DNA of 64,000 nucleotides from Cephalopachus bancanus (GCA_027257055.1 JAPVLO010000007.1:3968001-4032000); one strand, 5' to 3'. Positions 11,001 through 22,500 are shown, counted from the first letter of the stretch. Made by a program: numbers and translations. Notes: generated from the letters alone by a model not told the origin.

Positions 11001-11280
11001 GAGCCGACGGTGTCTCAGGCCTGGTAGCCTTGTGACTTTTATGTTTGCCGCCCAGGCCTCTGCATTGTCGAACAGCTTTCTGCCCTTTGTCAGAGGCTGA
11101 CACCAAGGCTGGAGGGTCCCTGACCCAGGGAAGTGGTGCTGTTCACGGAAGTGGCAGCGAGGCACGGGGTGGCTACGCCCCACTAGCGAGGAGTGACTGG
11201 ACCGGAGGCCAGTGTCTGGCGCCTCAAGGCAGCAGCTTCCCCCGATGTTTCCTGAAGTGTTGACATTGGGTGGCCTGGAG
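8047..11280 (+). other. DIDO1: DIDO1 intron 1, 3' part
   Basis: This intronic DNA becomes GC-rich from about 9 kb. Open frames near 9.4-10.3 kb have no splice signals, domain content or codon pattern that would support a gene. C runs occur at 10485-10494 and 10797-10804. No SINE is clear here. Confidence 0.5.
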
Positions 11281-11379
11281 AAGGTCCCCGTGGAAGGCTG
11301 CGCATCCCCCGACCTCCCTACCCCCTCGATGGCGAACGTCTCAAGGTTCCCTCCAGCCCCATTGCGTCCTGTGACTAGG

Positions 11380-11910
11380 TTCCTGGCCGGCAGTCCTCCG
11401 TGCGGGGCTCACGGTGCGGGCAGGCAAAGGTCTGGGGTCGCAGCACCGGGCTCCAGCCCCCAGCGCCCGGTGTCCAGGAGACCCGCCCTTGCCGAGCTCC
11501 GCGGGCTCCAGCCTGCGGGCCGGAAGTGCAGCCTGGAGAAGAGCAAGCCTGGCCTTTTCTTCCTCCGTCCTGTCCCCACCGCCTGACGGTTGGCCCAGCA
11601 GCGCCCATCTCTACCGACACGTGGCATCCCTCTGTCGTGGAAGTGGAGGCCTGGCCAAGCGCAGGCCCTCGGGGACGGCTGGTGGAGCCAGCGGGAGGAG
11701 GAGTCGGGAGGCCGGCGGGAAGCCCCTCTGGGGGCGCCGCTCTAGCCGAGTGTAGTCTCGGCGGCCTGCGTCGCCACTCCGCCACGCGCGGGGGCGCCGC
11801 TCTAGCCCGGCGGCATCTCGGAGACCAGTTTCGTTCCTCCCGCTGCGCTGGAGCGCCGCTCTAGCCTCGCGGCGTCTCGGTGGCCGCCCGCCCACTCCGC
11901 GGCGTTCCGA
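11380..11910 (+). promoter_or_regulatory. DIDO1: Alternative DIDO1 promoter P2
   Basis: This CpG-island sequence lies just upstream of an exon with a strong donor. I see no TATA box. An AAGATGGCGGC (YY1-type) motif lies at 12079-12089, inside the following intron. The immediate upstream DNA is built of three copies of a 60-bp unit. That P2 drives DIDO1 is inferred from the donor and from the acceptor at 23750. Confidence 0.65.
11731..11909 (+). repeat. Three tandem copies of a ~60-bp GC-rich unit
   Basis: The core GCGCCGCTCTAGCC...TCTCGG recurs starting at 11731, 11791 and 11850, a period of 59-60 bp. The best conserved part is the first 17 bases of each unit; the remainder has diverged. The array ends just before the ATG at 11915, so it probably forms the core promoter or the 5' end of the P2 transcript. 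Confidence 0.8.
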
Positions 11911-11947
11911 GGAAATGGCTGCGCGACCTGAGAACCTGCGCCCCGTG
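11850..11947 (+). other. DIDO1: P2 first exon of DIDO1 (5' limit unknown)
   Basis: The exon ends at 11947 with CCCCGTG|GTAAGTGG, a near-perfect donor. It contains an ATG at 11915-11917 in good context (GGAAATGGC). Joined to the 5'UTR exon at 23750, this ATG opens a short upstream ORF and not DIDO1 itself. The TSS is not visible; the start given is only indicative. Confidence 0.6.
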
Positions 11948-13824
11948 GTAAGTGGCGTCCCCGGCGCCGGGCGGAGGAGCTGGCTGACGCTCGGGCCGCA
12001 CTCGGGAGCCAGGTGGGGCCGGCGTCGGAGCCCGGGCGGCCAAGGGCCGCGGAACCCGCTCGATTCACTCCTGCCGAGAAGATGGCGGCGGGCGGGGCTG
12101 GGACGCCGGCCTCGTCAGGCGCCGCGGATCGGGACGAGCGGGTTACGGCTGGAGCGGCCCGAGGGCGGGGCCGGCGGGGAGGCGAGCCAGGCTGGAGCGC
12201 TGGAGCCGGGCGGTCTGGGCTGGTGGCGGGTTCGCGGGTTTTAGCGCAGCCGGCGCCTCCGGACGGCCTGACCGGGTGCAGTCTCGCCGGCCACCGTCCT
12301 TGTCGAGCTGGCTGGTGTGTCCTGGCCGAGTGGCGACACTGCACGCCCGCGATCCCGAAGTTGAAGGCGCGATCGGGCCCTGCTTGGGTGCCGCCTCCGC
12401 AAGGCGGGAAGCGTTGGCCTTGGGACAGCCTCGCGGCTGGGCCTCCTGCGCCGCCGTGTTAGCATGGGAGATGCGGCGCCAGCCGAGGGCTGCAGGTTCT
12501 CCCCACTCCGCCCTTTGCGCCGGACGCGGCCCTGTGTGTCGCGAGGGGTGAGACCAGCCTTCCTCCCCCCCTCACCGTGGGCGCGTGTGACCGTCCCAGG
12601 GCGTCACCGGAAGGCCCTGCCCTGCGGTGACACTGGGCTGGCGGCGCCCATGGTTTCGCGCTCGCGGTGCGCTGGGGAGTCTGTTCGTAGCCTGTTCCGA
12701 CGGCGTCTTGTCGGATTTTTCCTTTCTCGCCCGGGACAGAAGCTGTCGCTTATTAGTGTCTGGCTAACTTGTGCTGTGCCAAGCAAAGCAAGTCGTGTTG
12801 TGATAGACGAAAGGGCCCCACCCGCACCGGGGCTTCGGCTTCTCTCAAGGAACGCGGCGGTGAGTGGGTCACGGTGGCTGGTGGAGGACGCTCCACCGTC
12901 CGGGGGTTCAGGTGGGCCTGGGAGGGTCTGGGTGGGCACCTGGGCCTCCGTTTTCTTGGGTGACGTTTGCAGTTACTGTCGGTGGTACCGTGGGTCTCCT
13001 GCAGCCGTGGGGTCCGGATTCCCCCCGGGCTCAGTTCTGGGTAGCCCCAGGGGTGGTCCTCCTTAGCTTGGTGAGTTGTGCTAGGTCGGGAGTGTGTTTG
13101 TACTTCTGTTAACAAGACACATTCGCTTTTTCATACACCTGTTCCAGGTGACTTCCTTTTGTCTCTTGAACAGCAAAGGTTGAACGTGTTAGCATGCCTG
13201 TCTTTGTGGGTCCCAGCACTGTGGCACATGGCCCAGCAGCCTTGTTTCTTTATGTCCGGTGGACTCAGAAGCCCAGTGGGAATGTGTCCCTAAACGAAAC
13301 TCCCTTTTGCATTTCTTATTTAAATTGTGGGGTTCCCTGCGGTGGTTATCTAATGCCAGCTTCTTTCTGTGTAGTACCAGATATTGTATGTTAACTTCCT
13401 TGCAAAGGTTATATGATTAACAGGTTTTGGAAATGCACTAATTGGCCGAGAGGAGGTCAGAGAACAAAGTCTGAGTTGCACTCACTTCATCTGAGTACAC
13501 ACTCTGACCTGTGAAGCAGGCTGTATTTATCTTTTGAGTAGTAACTTGAGAGTAAGCTGTTCTATGAAGTTAAATAGGTAATTGTACATATTTTAATAAT
13601 TACGATCTGTGACTGTAAAACGTAGTAGGTATTCATAACATTGTGCAAGTTGTAAAGCAGATATTTCTGAGTATCAAACTTACATGCTGTTGTTTTGTTT
13701 TGTATGCACTGATAGAGACAATTAAATGGTACTTAATATACCTCTATAAAAAGGAAAATTCACTTCTAAAATGAAGATCTCTTTATTGTGTTTGGTTACA
13801 AATATAATACACATATAGAAAAAT
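11948..13824 (+). other. DIDO1: P2 intron, 5' part
   Basis: This runs from the strong donor through the rest of the CpG island into AT-rich intron. It holds a YY1-type motif at 12079-12089 and no other supported element. Long GC-rich frames at 12013-12462 and 12464-13066 are chance frames of island DNA. Confidence 0.55.
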
Positions 13825-13992
13825 ATGTCAAATATGGTGAATTTCAATAGATAAAACCAAACAAAAGTCCTGTGGGGTCCTGAGCACTTTTCAGTAGTCT
13901 GAGGACAGGCAGCACGGGGCAGAGTGCCATAGGTGTATACAAGGTAGCTTGGAGGTCCTTCCTGCAGCCAGGATTGGACTGCAGTGACAATT
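13825..13992 (+). repeat. 168-bp inverted repeat, arm A
   Basis: This arm is the reverse complement of 15414-15581 with one mismatch that I can find (GAGGACA against GAGGGCA) over 168 bases. The spacer is 1421 bp. Similarity stops sharply at both edges and I see no target duplication. It is not a SINE I recognise. Confidence 0.92.
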
Positions 13993-15413
13993 CGAAAATC
14001 AATTCACCAGAAGCCCACGTCCTAGCTGTCAGTGTTCTGAAGCAATGCTTCTGGCAGGGCATACTTGAGTGTGCCCAGTGTGCATCTGGCTTTCACTGCT
14101 CCTTCTCAGGTGTTGAGGCACTCTCCATGCAGTAGAAGTAGGGCTCATCATCCTTCAATTTTGGTCTTAAGGATTCCATTCTATAGATGTTACTAAATTT
14201 TTCAAACTAATCTCTTGATGATGGACATTCATTTGTGCTAAGTTGCTCAATTTTGCTTTTTAAAAAAAATCCTCATAAATTCATGTGCCCAGGTACCTCT
14301 GCTAGGTTAAAGTGAAACACTCCCTGCCCTCCACATGAAGACAGGGTGTCACCTGCTCTTGTCTCTGTGCCCAACACATGAGGGGCTCTTGGTAAACATT
14401 TGAGGGCATAGACTCACCTCAGAGCCTGTTTTCCAGAAACTCTGGCAGACAAGGTCCTGACATTTCACAGCCTTTACTGGTGGCGGCTCCTGCCGGCTGC
14501 ACACTTGCTGAGTGCTGCACTGATTTGGCGTTCCACACAACAGACTTTCTGTTAGAACCTATTAGAGAACCGTGGGGTTGGTGTTGTCCCCGTTTCACAG
14601 CCAGGAAAGTGCAGCCCGCAGAGAGTGCACTTGCCCAGCTCACCTGGCAGCTGGGATTGAAGCCTGCATTTCTACATGTTCTGCCTTGAGTGCCCCCCCC
14701 ATCTGCCTAATGAGGAAACATCTGGGGCTGCCCTTGCTGTGGTGCTGGTGGGCACATTGCTGGCTGTAGCCTTCAGGACCAGGAGTGCTGAGCCTGCAGC
14801 AAGAGGAGTGGCAAGTGAGATGCCCTGAGCCTCCTGGAGATACACAACCAGGGATGCTAGCCTGGACTCCCCAGATGTGTTTGGGACAGTGTTGCCCTTT
14901 TGCAACATCTTTTCAGTAGTAAGGCATCCTTTGCAAACACCCCCCTCCCCCCCCCCGCCCCGCGCGTGTGGTGGTGACAAGATGAACTGACTGTCAGTTC
15001 CAGCTGCTGTGGGCCTGTGAAACACCATGTGGAAAATCTTGCTACTTATGTCCAAGCTCCTTTATGTTAAGCCTGGGCCTTCCCCCACTGTGCCCTAAAA
15101 AAATAAAACAACAAAAAAAAACAACAGGCATTGGCATCTCTGAATCTCAGGGAAGAGAGATGCCTTCTGAAATGCACAGTTAATTCTTGACTTCTGAGTT
15201 TCCAAGGTCCCTGAGCATTAATTGTGCCCCATAGGCTGTGGCCTGAGATCCCCCGACACCTCTGTAAGATGCAAGTCCCCCTAGAGAAGCGAGTGCTTGT
15301 GAGAGAAGCCTTTTTCTCTAACCTCGTTGTCTTCTCTAACCTCGTTGTCTTCACCTGAGCTCAAGGCAATAAGAAAAGGAAGGGGCTCCTGGGAAAACCC
15401 AACCCAAAGCAGC
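13993..15413 (+). other. Spacer between inverted-repeat arms
   Basis: This is intronic sequence of unremarkable composition with C-rich runs at 14690-14700 and 14941-14962. It has two copies of an 18-bp unit at 15314-15349. No exon or SINE is supported here. Confidence 0.5.
15314..15349 (+). repeat. 18-bp unit, two tandem copies
   Basis: The unit TTCTCTAACCTCGTTGTC occurs at 15314-15331 and again, identical, at 15332-15349. It is a short recent tandem duplication. Confidence 0.9.
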
Positions 15414-15581
15414 AATTGTCACTGCAGTCCAATCCTGGCTGCAGGAAGGACCTCCAAGCTACCTTGTATACACCTATGGCACTCTGCCCCGTGCTGCCTG
15501 CCCTCAGACTACTGAAAAGTGCTCAGGACCCCACAGGACTTTTGTTTGGTTTTATCTATTGAAATTCACCATATTTGACAT
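15414..15581 (-). repeat. 168-bp inverted repeat, arm B
   Basis: This is the reverse-complement partner of 13825-13992 with 167 of 168 positions equal by my alignment. The two arms could fold into a long hairpin in the pre-mRNA with a loop of about 1.4 kb. Confidence 0.92.
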
Positions 15582-15951
15582 TAAAAATGAACCATATAAA
15601 TGTTAAAGTTTATTTTTAAAATACTTATTTAAAATAGCAAACCACAGTGTCACATAATAATGTAAACAACATTTTATGGAAATGACTTTCTAAGTCCAAA
15701 ACAATTTAATGAGGAAGATGGCACTGTTTTATGTTTCTTACATATCTCTTAGTCTAGCTTAACTGACAACAGCTGGATTCTCACATCTGCTTCCACGTTC
15801 AGGCTATAATATCCTCGCTTCTAGAAAGCTCCATCCTATATTCCTGAGCATGACTTTGGAAACGGTACAGAATGTCTTGGTGTTTGCAAGTGGCTTTCCT
15901 GAAAGGGCTCCTGGACCACCCTTTGAGAACTACTGTTCACAGTAACACTCT

Positions 15952-16238
15952 CTTTTTTTTTTTTTTGAGTTGGAGTCTCACTCTGTCGCCCAGATTGGAG
16001 TGCAGTGGCCGCTCCCGGCCACCGCAGCTTCGACCTGCTGGGCTCCGGCGATCCTTCTGCCTCAGCCTTCCCAGTAGCTGGAACTACAGGCGCGCGCTAC
16101 CACACCCGGCTGATTTTTTGTTTATTGTAGAGATGAGGTCTCGCTGTCCAGGCGGGTCTCAAACCCACAGACTCAGGCAATCCACACACCTCAGCCTCCC
16201 AAAGGCGCGGGATTACAGGCTGAGCCACTGAGCCCGGC
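15952..16238 (-). mobile_element. Young Alu SINE with perfect target duplication
   Basis: A complete minus-strand Alu of the local lineage-specific type. It carries the GTGGCC...GGCCAC hairpin in the right arm and the TACAATAAACA-like linker. A 15-base duplication, TCACAGTAACACTCT, is perfect at 15937-15951 and 16239-16253. The intact duplication and few differences from sister copies mark it as recent. Confidence 0.93.
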
Positions 16239-16253
16239 TCACAGTAACACTCT

Positions 16254-17223
16254 TAGTGAGTTTTCAAATAGTTAACTCTAGAGACTTGGGAAGTGGATCA
16301 CGCCTAGAAAGACAGGCAGTGTCTTGGAATGATTCTTACTGGCTCTGCCATGGACTTGCCTTTGAGGAAGTGTGGAGTCAGTCTCACTTGCTGTCACCGG
16401 GTGACTTGGCACGGGGTGTATGCCTTGCTGGTCCCTCAGGGACCCCACTGCCACCAGTAGCCTGCATTTTGGGGCTGTGTGTTGTACAGGCCCCTAGGGG
16501 TGTGGACTGAGGAAAAGATGAGGGAAAGAACCTCTAAGCACTGGAAGGGATGGTGGCTTCAACCCAGCCATTACCTACGTCCTCAAGGGACCTGGCCCCA
16601 GAACCTGACCAGAACCCCCCACCCTGCCTCATGGGCCTTGGGTATCCAACCTGTGGTGGACAGTGGAGCTGTTAACAGAACAAGAACCCATGCATGTTAG
16701 TGATCACCAAGACATTTGGTTTAGATCAGCAGTAACCCTGGAATCCAGGACTTGGACTGTCTTTTGGGTAGTGTTTGAAACCATGTTTTCTTGGTCACTG
16801 AAAGACAAGAGGGAACCAGAGGTACCAGTTAGGAGACTTTGTGTCTAGCCCTTCCATAGAGAAACGTAAAGCCTTACTTCTTTTCCTTCTTAACCTTGAT
16901 AAATGAGTTTATGTGACTGGTTTTGGTTCCTGGCTTTCATTTGGAGAGTTGAAATTTCCCACCAGAGTTGCTCTCTGAGGTCACAGGCGTGTGTTTGGCT
17001 CCAGAAACTGGGGCAAGGGAAACAGCAGGACCTTGACAAGGTTTTTTCTAGGTTTTTCTCTGTATTTTCTTTGTGAGAAACTTATTGTGTTTTTTGCTTC
17101 ATCAGAATAATTTTAATAATGACAGTGTTATTTGGTAAGCGGCAGAACCTTGAATTCACCATCTAAAGAATTTAAATGTAACTTATGAGCCAGATTCTGC
17201 ACAGGTATTAAGATAAAAGAAGA
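16254..17223 (+). other. DIDO1: P2 intron segment
   Basis: Intronic sequence between two Alus. I see no exon, tandem array or clear repeat. Confidence 0.5.
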
Positions 17224-17505
17224 TGGTGCCAGGCACAGTGGCTCGTGCTCATGGGAGGCTGAGGCAGAAGTGCTTGAGCCCAGGAGTTTGAGACCAGCCT
17301 GGACAACATAACAAGACCTCACAACAAAAAACTTAAAATTAGCCAGGCATGATATCGCGTGCCTATAGTCCCAGCTACTCCAGAGGCTGAGGCAGAAGGA
17401 GCTTCCTGAGCCCAGGAAGTCAAGGTTGTGGTGAGCCGTGATCATTCCACTGCACTCCAGACTGGGTGACAGAGCAAGACCCTGTCTCAAAAAATAAATA
17501 AAGGA
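17224..17505 (+). mobile_element. Alu SINE (older type)
   Basis: A plus-strand Alu from GGTGCCAGGCACAGTGG to an A-rich tail (AAAAAATAAATAAAG), with GGAAGAT-type flanks. The right arm reads GTGAGCCGTGATCATTCC, the ordinary older Alu form, and not the hairpin variant. The left arm is shortened. Confidence 0.85.
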
Positions 17506-18640
17506 AGATTGGGTTTCGTGTTGGCTGTAGCCCCCATCTCCTGTATGTTTGCTGCCCCCGACCGGGTGGACCTTGGGGTCCCACATGATAATGGAGACAG
17601 CTACTGCTGGTGGATGGGGGGGCTTGCCTGCTTTCGTATGTTGGGATAGTGTCTGAAATTTCTAGGCATATTCTCAGTAGTGACCATTAATGAGAACTGA
17701 GTTGTGCAAGAGTCTCTCATAGGGAAGTATTTTCTTCATTTTTGTTAGTTTAATGAAGTTTTCTCCAGCATCTTCTCAGTCCCTCCTCATTTACGTGCCA
17801 AAAGGGTTGCTGAGACAGAATACCTTTCTTACACAGAAGGCACATACATGTAAGCTTTGGCCTGGCCTGGCAGAATTAACCAAAATCCTGAATCAGCAGA
17901 GTCCAAAATAGTGAGCCTTTATCATAGCATTGGTTAGAATTTCTGACTGGCAAGTTAGAATTGTTTTGAAATGAAAATTGTTAGTTTTGAAACTTGTCTA
18001 TGTGGATCTCAACGCCAAGCCTTCATTCTTCCCCTCCATATGTTTTTGGGAGTAACATTCTCTCATCCTATGTAGCCTGCCTAGATTTCTCATGCAAGTC
18101 TGTGCTTCAGTGCACCTATAGTTCTGTTTATGGGTCAGTAAAAATGGAAAAAAAAAAAAAGTTCCTCTTCCATTCTGTGTTGTAGACAGCAACACACCAC
18201 TCATTGGAAAATGGAAAAATAAAATAAAATAATATACAATGGATGCATTAAAATTATATGTAATTGTATAAATGGTGTAACAGTCATAAAATTAAGCAAT
18301 TAAAAAGAACAAAATTGTTAGTTTTGAAAATCATTTCAGAGGAAATGAGGTTTGAAGAAGCACTAATGTTTTGCCACCAAGTGGGCAAATGTGCATTTGT
18401 GTATTATCTTTTTGGTTAGAAGTCAACAATTTTACTGGGAGTACCATGTTATAAAAATAGGAAATTTGTTATGTTATCCTATTTAAAGTGTCTTAGAAAT
18501 TAGTTACTGAAAAATTAGTCTGAAGCTTGTGGCACTAAAAAATCTTTAAATGAGCATGCTTCAGTTATTTAAGCAGATTTTTAGAAGATTAAGAGTTCCG
18601 ATTTACAATGGCTGTAAAGTTACGCACTAATATTTATCAC
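17506..18640 (+). other. DIDO1: P2 intron segment
   Basis: AT-rich intron with an A run at 18149-18161. There is no exon with good borders and no clearly assigned repeat. Confidence 0.5.
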
Positions 18641-18905
18641 TGAGGTTGTTTTGTTTTGATGCAGGGTTGCGCTCTGTTGCCCAGGCTGGAGTGCCATGGC
18701 ACCGTCACAGGTCACTGCAGCCTCAACCTCCTGGGTTCAAGCCATCCTCCCAAATAGCTGGAACTATAGGTACACATTGTCACATCCGGCTAATTTTTTT
18801 TCATTGTTTTTGTAGACACAGGGTCTTGCTTTGTTGCCCAGGCTAGTCTCAAGAGATCATCCCACCTTGGCCTCCCAAAATGCTGGGATTACAGGCATGC
18901 ACCCA
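18641..18905 (-). mobile_element. Alu SINE (older, diverged)
   Basis: A minus-strand Alu recognisable from GCTCTGTTGCCCAGGCTGG through ATCCGGCTAATTTT to GCTGGGATTACAGGCATG. It is shortened in the left arm and diverged. Confidence 0.82.
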
Positions 18906-20382
18906 GCAACAGTTGGGTTTTTAAAAAAATAACATGTAGCTTCATTTTGGGAGGATCTTTTTAATTTAGTTTTTAAGAAATTCACTTCTGGCAGCTTACT
19001 GTTTTGATGGGTTGGAAAATCTGGGGGCAGATTTAGAGGTTATTACAGAACACTTGTGGAAGGAATGTTTAAAGCTTCCTCTCATATCTGAGGCATAGAT
19101 GTGTATTATTGCTTTGCATTTATCCAGTGTCTCCGTTAACTAGTAGAAATGGCATATTACAAGGATTTTGTGTTCCTTGGATCCCTGGGTTGCCCAAAAC
19201 CCTCTCTAGGGCTAAGTGGTCAAAACCATTTCCTCAGTAGTAGTCGGGTGTGCTGTGCCTCCTGGGCTGACATTTGAGCCTGTGGTGCCCAGGTGACTTG
19301 GCACCCTTGTGCTGTTTCTTTACCATGGTGTACTGGGTGCTGAGGATGTATCGGTGTCCACAAGAGTGTCCTTCATGAACCAGCAAGTATTATTAATTTT
19401 ATGAAGCCTCATCCTCCAAGGAGACATCTTTTGGACTTGTCCTTTGGTGAAATATCAAGTACACACTAAGCACATGCTGTGAGCCCACATGGATGGCTGC
19501 CTCCAGGTATACTCTGCGGGACTGGGACTGCTTGACAAACTAAGCCAGCCCTTTCCCACAAGATGACATCCATCCTTGACAGGACAACAGACAGATGACT
19601 GTTTTCACACTCAGTATTTGGCAGGCATATTGTTTAAAGTGAATGACGTGAGTCTCAAAGCAACTAGCAGTATTTATTGCTAAGGATAAATTCAAGCTTT
19701 CAAGTGAAAATTGGAATTTTGGAAAACTTGTATCTGCCATGAACTTGATGGCTTCTTCCCGTAATTAAAGACTTCCATGGAGATCAGAGCTGACAATGAC
19801 GTGTTTCTTTTGTTGTTTGTAATGAATGTGTTGACATTGGCAATCTCTGTCTGAAGCTCACTGCACCCCTGTTTTCCAGATGATTAACACACATGTGGGT
19901 GAAAGACGCATTCAGAGTGCAGCAGAGACCAGTGGGTTTTAATGTGAGAAGTGAGATGCTGTTTCAGACTCAGTTACACCTGAGTTTTATGAAACTGCTG
20001 CTTGTCAGTTTCGGGGTAGTATCAGAGGACACGCACAGTTATGCAGGAAGTGCTAAAATACTCTGTTTCCTAGTGACGTATCTGTGGGAGGCAGGACTTG
20101 TGTTCTGTGTTTCTGCCAGAATGGTATGGGAGTAGACTTTATGCAGAAGAACACATGGGAAAGTCCACATGTCTTCTGCCAAGCTGGAGCTCTGCACAAG
20201 TGTAAGGCAATGCCACATGACATGAATTTGTTTTCTTTTGGAAATAACATTATTTTTTCATTTTTAACAGTGTTAACGGGTAATGAATTTTTAAAAATAC
20301 ATATTTAAAAATTTGGAAATGTCAGTGGATATAGTTCACAGAAGCTCTTTTGAGCACAAACAGATACTCAACTTTTAAGAAT
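18906..20382 (+). other. DIDO1: P2 intron segment
   Basis: Intronic sequence with several short open frames, none with support. There is no clear SINE. Ancient repeat remnants are possible but I could not name any. Confidence 0.45.
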
Positions 20383-20383
20383 A

Positions 20384-20670
20384 GGTGGGGCGTGGTGGCT
20401 CAAGCCTGTAATCCCGGCACTTTGAGAGGTGGAGGCAAGAGGATTGCCTGAGCCCAGGGTTCGAGACCAGCCTGGGCTACTTGACGAGACCTTATCTCTA
20501 CAATAAATAAAAAACTACCTGGACGTCGTGACGCATGCCTGTGGTTCCAGCTACTTGGAAGGCTGAGGCAGAATAATCACTTGAGCCCAGCCAGCCGAGG
20601 CTGCTGTGGCCATGAGAATGCCACTGCACTCCAGCCTGGACAACAGTGAGACTCCAAAAAAAAAGAATAA
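20384..20670 (+). mobile_element. Alu SINE (intermediate age)
   Basis: A plus-strand Alu from GGGGCGTGGTGGCTCAAGCC to a short A tail at about 20657-20670. It has the TACAATAAATA linker of the local family but a diverged right arm (GCTGTGGCCATGAGAATGCC), probably an early member of that lineage. Confidence 0.85.
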
Positions 20671-20793
20671 AGAGGTGTCTAGAGACCAGAAAGTTGGAGT
20701 GCTGCAGCTCAGGGACTGTGGAGGATAGCTTGTCCGGCTCCCAATCTTCACCATTCAAGGCTTTGTGAACACTGTTGTTAAGAAATGCTGGCT

Positions 20794-21133
20794 AGCCGGG
20801 CTCGGTGGCTCAGTCTGTAAACCTGCACTTTGGGAGGCTGAGGTGAGTGGATTGCCTGAGCCTGCGGGTTCGAGACCCACCTGGGCAACTTGGCGAGACC
20901 TCATCTCTACAATAAAATAAAAAAATCCAGTCTGGGAGACAGAGTGAGACTCCAACTCAAAAAAAAAAAAAAAAATCAGTCAGACATGGTAGCACGTGCC
21001 TGTAATTCCGGCTACTCGGAAGACTGAGGTGGAAGGATCGCTGGAGCCCAGCAGGTGGAGGCTGCAGTGGCTGGGAGCAGCCACTGCACTCCAGTCTGGG
21101 CAACAGAGTGAGACTCCGACTCAAAAAAAGAAA
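20794..21133 (+). mobile_element. Three-part Alu SINE (left, right stub, right)
   Basis: The left arm and linker are followed by only the last ~36 bases of a right arm (CCAGTCTGGGAGACAGAGTG...), then a 17-base A run, then a complete right arm and tail. One perfect 14-base duplication, AAGAAATGCTGGCT, flanks everything (20780-20793 and 21134-21147). The unit was therefore inserted as a whole, or a second arm was added exactly at the first tail. Confidence 0.9.
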
Positions 21134-21561
21134 AAGAAATGCTGGCTTGCACCTAGGAGTCATCACATTGTCCTTACTTCTAATTGGTAGGAAGTGGTTT
21201 TCAGCTGAGAAAAAAATGTATGCTTAGAAATGTAGAAAGATAATTTTAGAGTCTCAGGACATTCAGTGTTCACCCACAGTTCACGTCCCAGGTTTGAGGG
21301 ATCCACCTTTTTCTTTCTTTCTGAGGAAAATTGTTACTGATGTGCCATCTTTGCAGTTTCATGACCACATTCCCCATGGATGTGCTATGAAAGATGGTAG
21401 ATTAGCAAATGAATTCCAGCTCCTGTTTGGTTGGTTGGTTTCTACTTTTGCCTTGGTGTAGTATGTTTTGATTTTACTTTTCCCTTGCTTTACATTTGTT
21501 TTTATTTCACAGGCTAACTGAAATTTTATATTAGATTTCCTGTGTTGAGATTATGAGAAAA

Positions 21562-21853
21562 AGATTGGGCTTGGTGGCTCAGCCTGTAATCCCAGCACTT
21601 TGGGAGGCCGAGGCGAGTGGATTGCCTGAGCCCACGGGTTTGAGACCTATCCAGGCAACTTGGCGAGACCTTGTCTCTGCAATAAATCAAAAATTAGCCA
21701 GGCATGATAGCACGTGCCTGTAGTTCTGGCTGCTTGGAAGGCTGAGGCAGAAGGATCGCCGGAGCCCAGCAGGTCGAGGCTGTGGTGGCCGGGAGCTTGC
21801 CACCACACTCCAGTCTGGGCAACAGAGTGAGACTCCAACTCAAAAAAAAGAGA
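21562..21853 (+). mobile_element. Young Alu SINE with perfect target duplication
   Basis: A complete plus-strand Alu of the local type with CCGGGAGC near the hairpin and linker TGCAATAAATC. A 15-base duplication, GAGATTATGAGAAAA, is perfect at 21547-21561 and 21854-21868. Confidence 0.92.
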
Positions 21854-21868
21854 GAGATTATGAGAAAA

Positions 21869-22500
21869 TATCAATTTTCCAAATATAAAATGATCTGATC
21901 TCTACTGAATGTGTCCTTTATCTCATCCTACTTAATAGAAATAATTACATTATTTTCTGACTATTCAGAATACAAATCTGTCTAGAAACATGTTTATTTC
22001 TCAGATTAACATAAATTGAGTTCTTAAAAATGATTTTTCATTCCTGAGAACATCTTCATTTATTTGCTTTTATAAATGCTCAGTGTTGTGAAATATGAGT
22101 TTATTGTCAGTGTTTTCTGAACTCTTAGAGCAGTCATTTGAGATAGGCTTACCACATTTGAAGAGATTGTGACCATGGTGGTGTCATTTGGTTGATGAGA
22201 GGGAATGCTGAAGCTAAGTGGTCACTGTCTCGTTAAAAGATGAGTCTGAATGTTTGTGCCTTTGTTCTGAGGTCACCAGGGAGAACACAGTTAGAGGAGC
22301 AGGCAGTTGGAGTGAGACTAAGGAGGGTAAGAGGTGAGCTCAGTTCAGGAGAGTAGGCTGGGGGCAAAGATGCTAGAAGGTGAGTGTTCCAGACCTAGCT
22401 AGAAACAAAGGCCTGGCTCATGAGCAGCTGACTGTGTCAGTGTGGCTATTTGAAAGGGGATATACAAGGAGTTTTTTGTTTGTTTGTTTGTTGTTTGGGG
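21869..22500 (+). other. DIDO1: P2 intron segment
   Basis: Intronic sequence without a supported exon. A TTTG repeat (about 22475-22492) precedes the next Alu. Confidence 0.5.

Larger units (their letters stand above)
11280..13120. promoter_or_regulatory. CpG island 2
   Basis: A second dense CpG region, about 9.5 kb downstream of the first. It ends where the sequence returns to AT-rich intron near 13.1 kb. It surrounds a first-exon-like segment with a consensus donor at 11948, so I read it as an alternative DIDO1 promoter. Limits were judged by eye. Confidence 0.85.

Noticed and set aside
12464..13066. 200-codon + strand frame after P2
   Set aside because: It lies in CpG-island DNA inside an intron with a strong donor upstream; composition is that of random GC-rich sequence.
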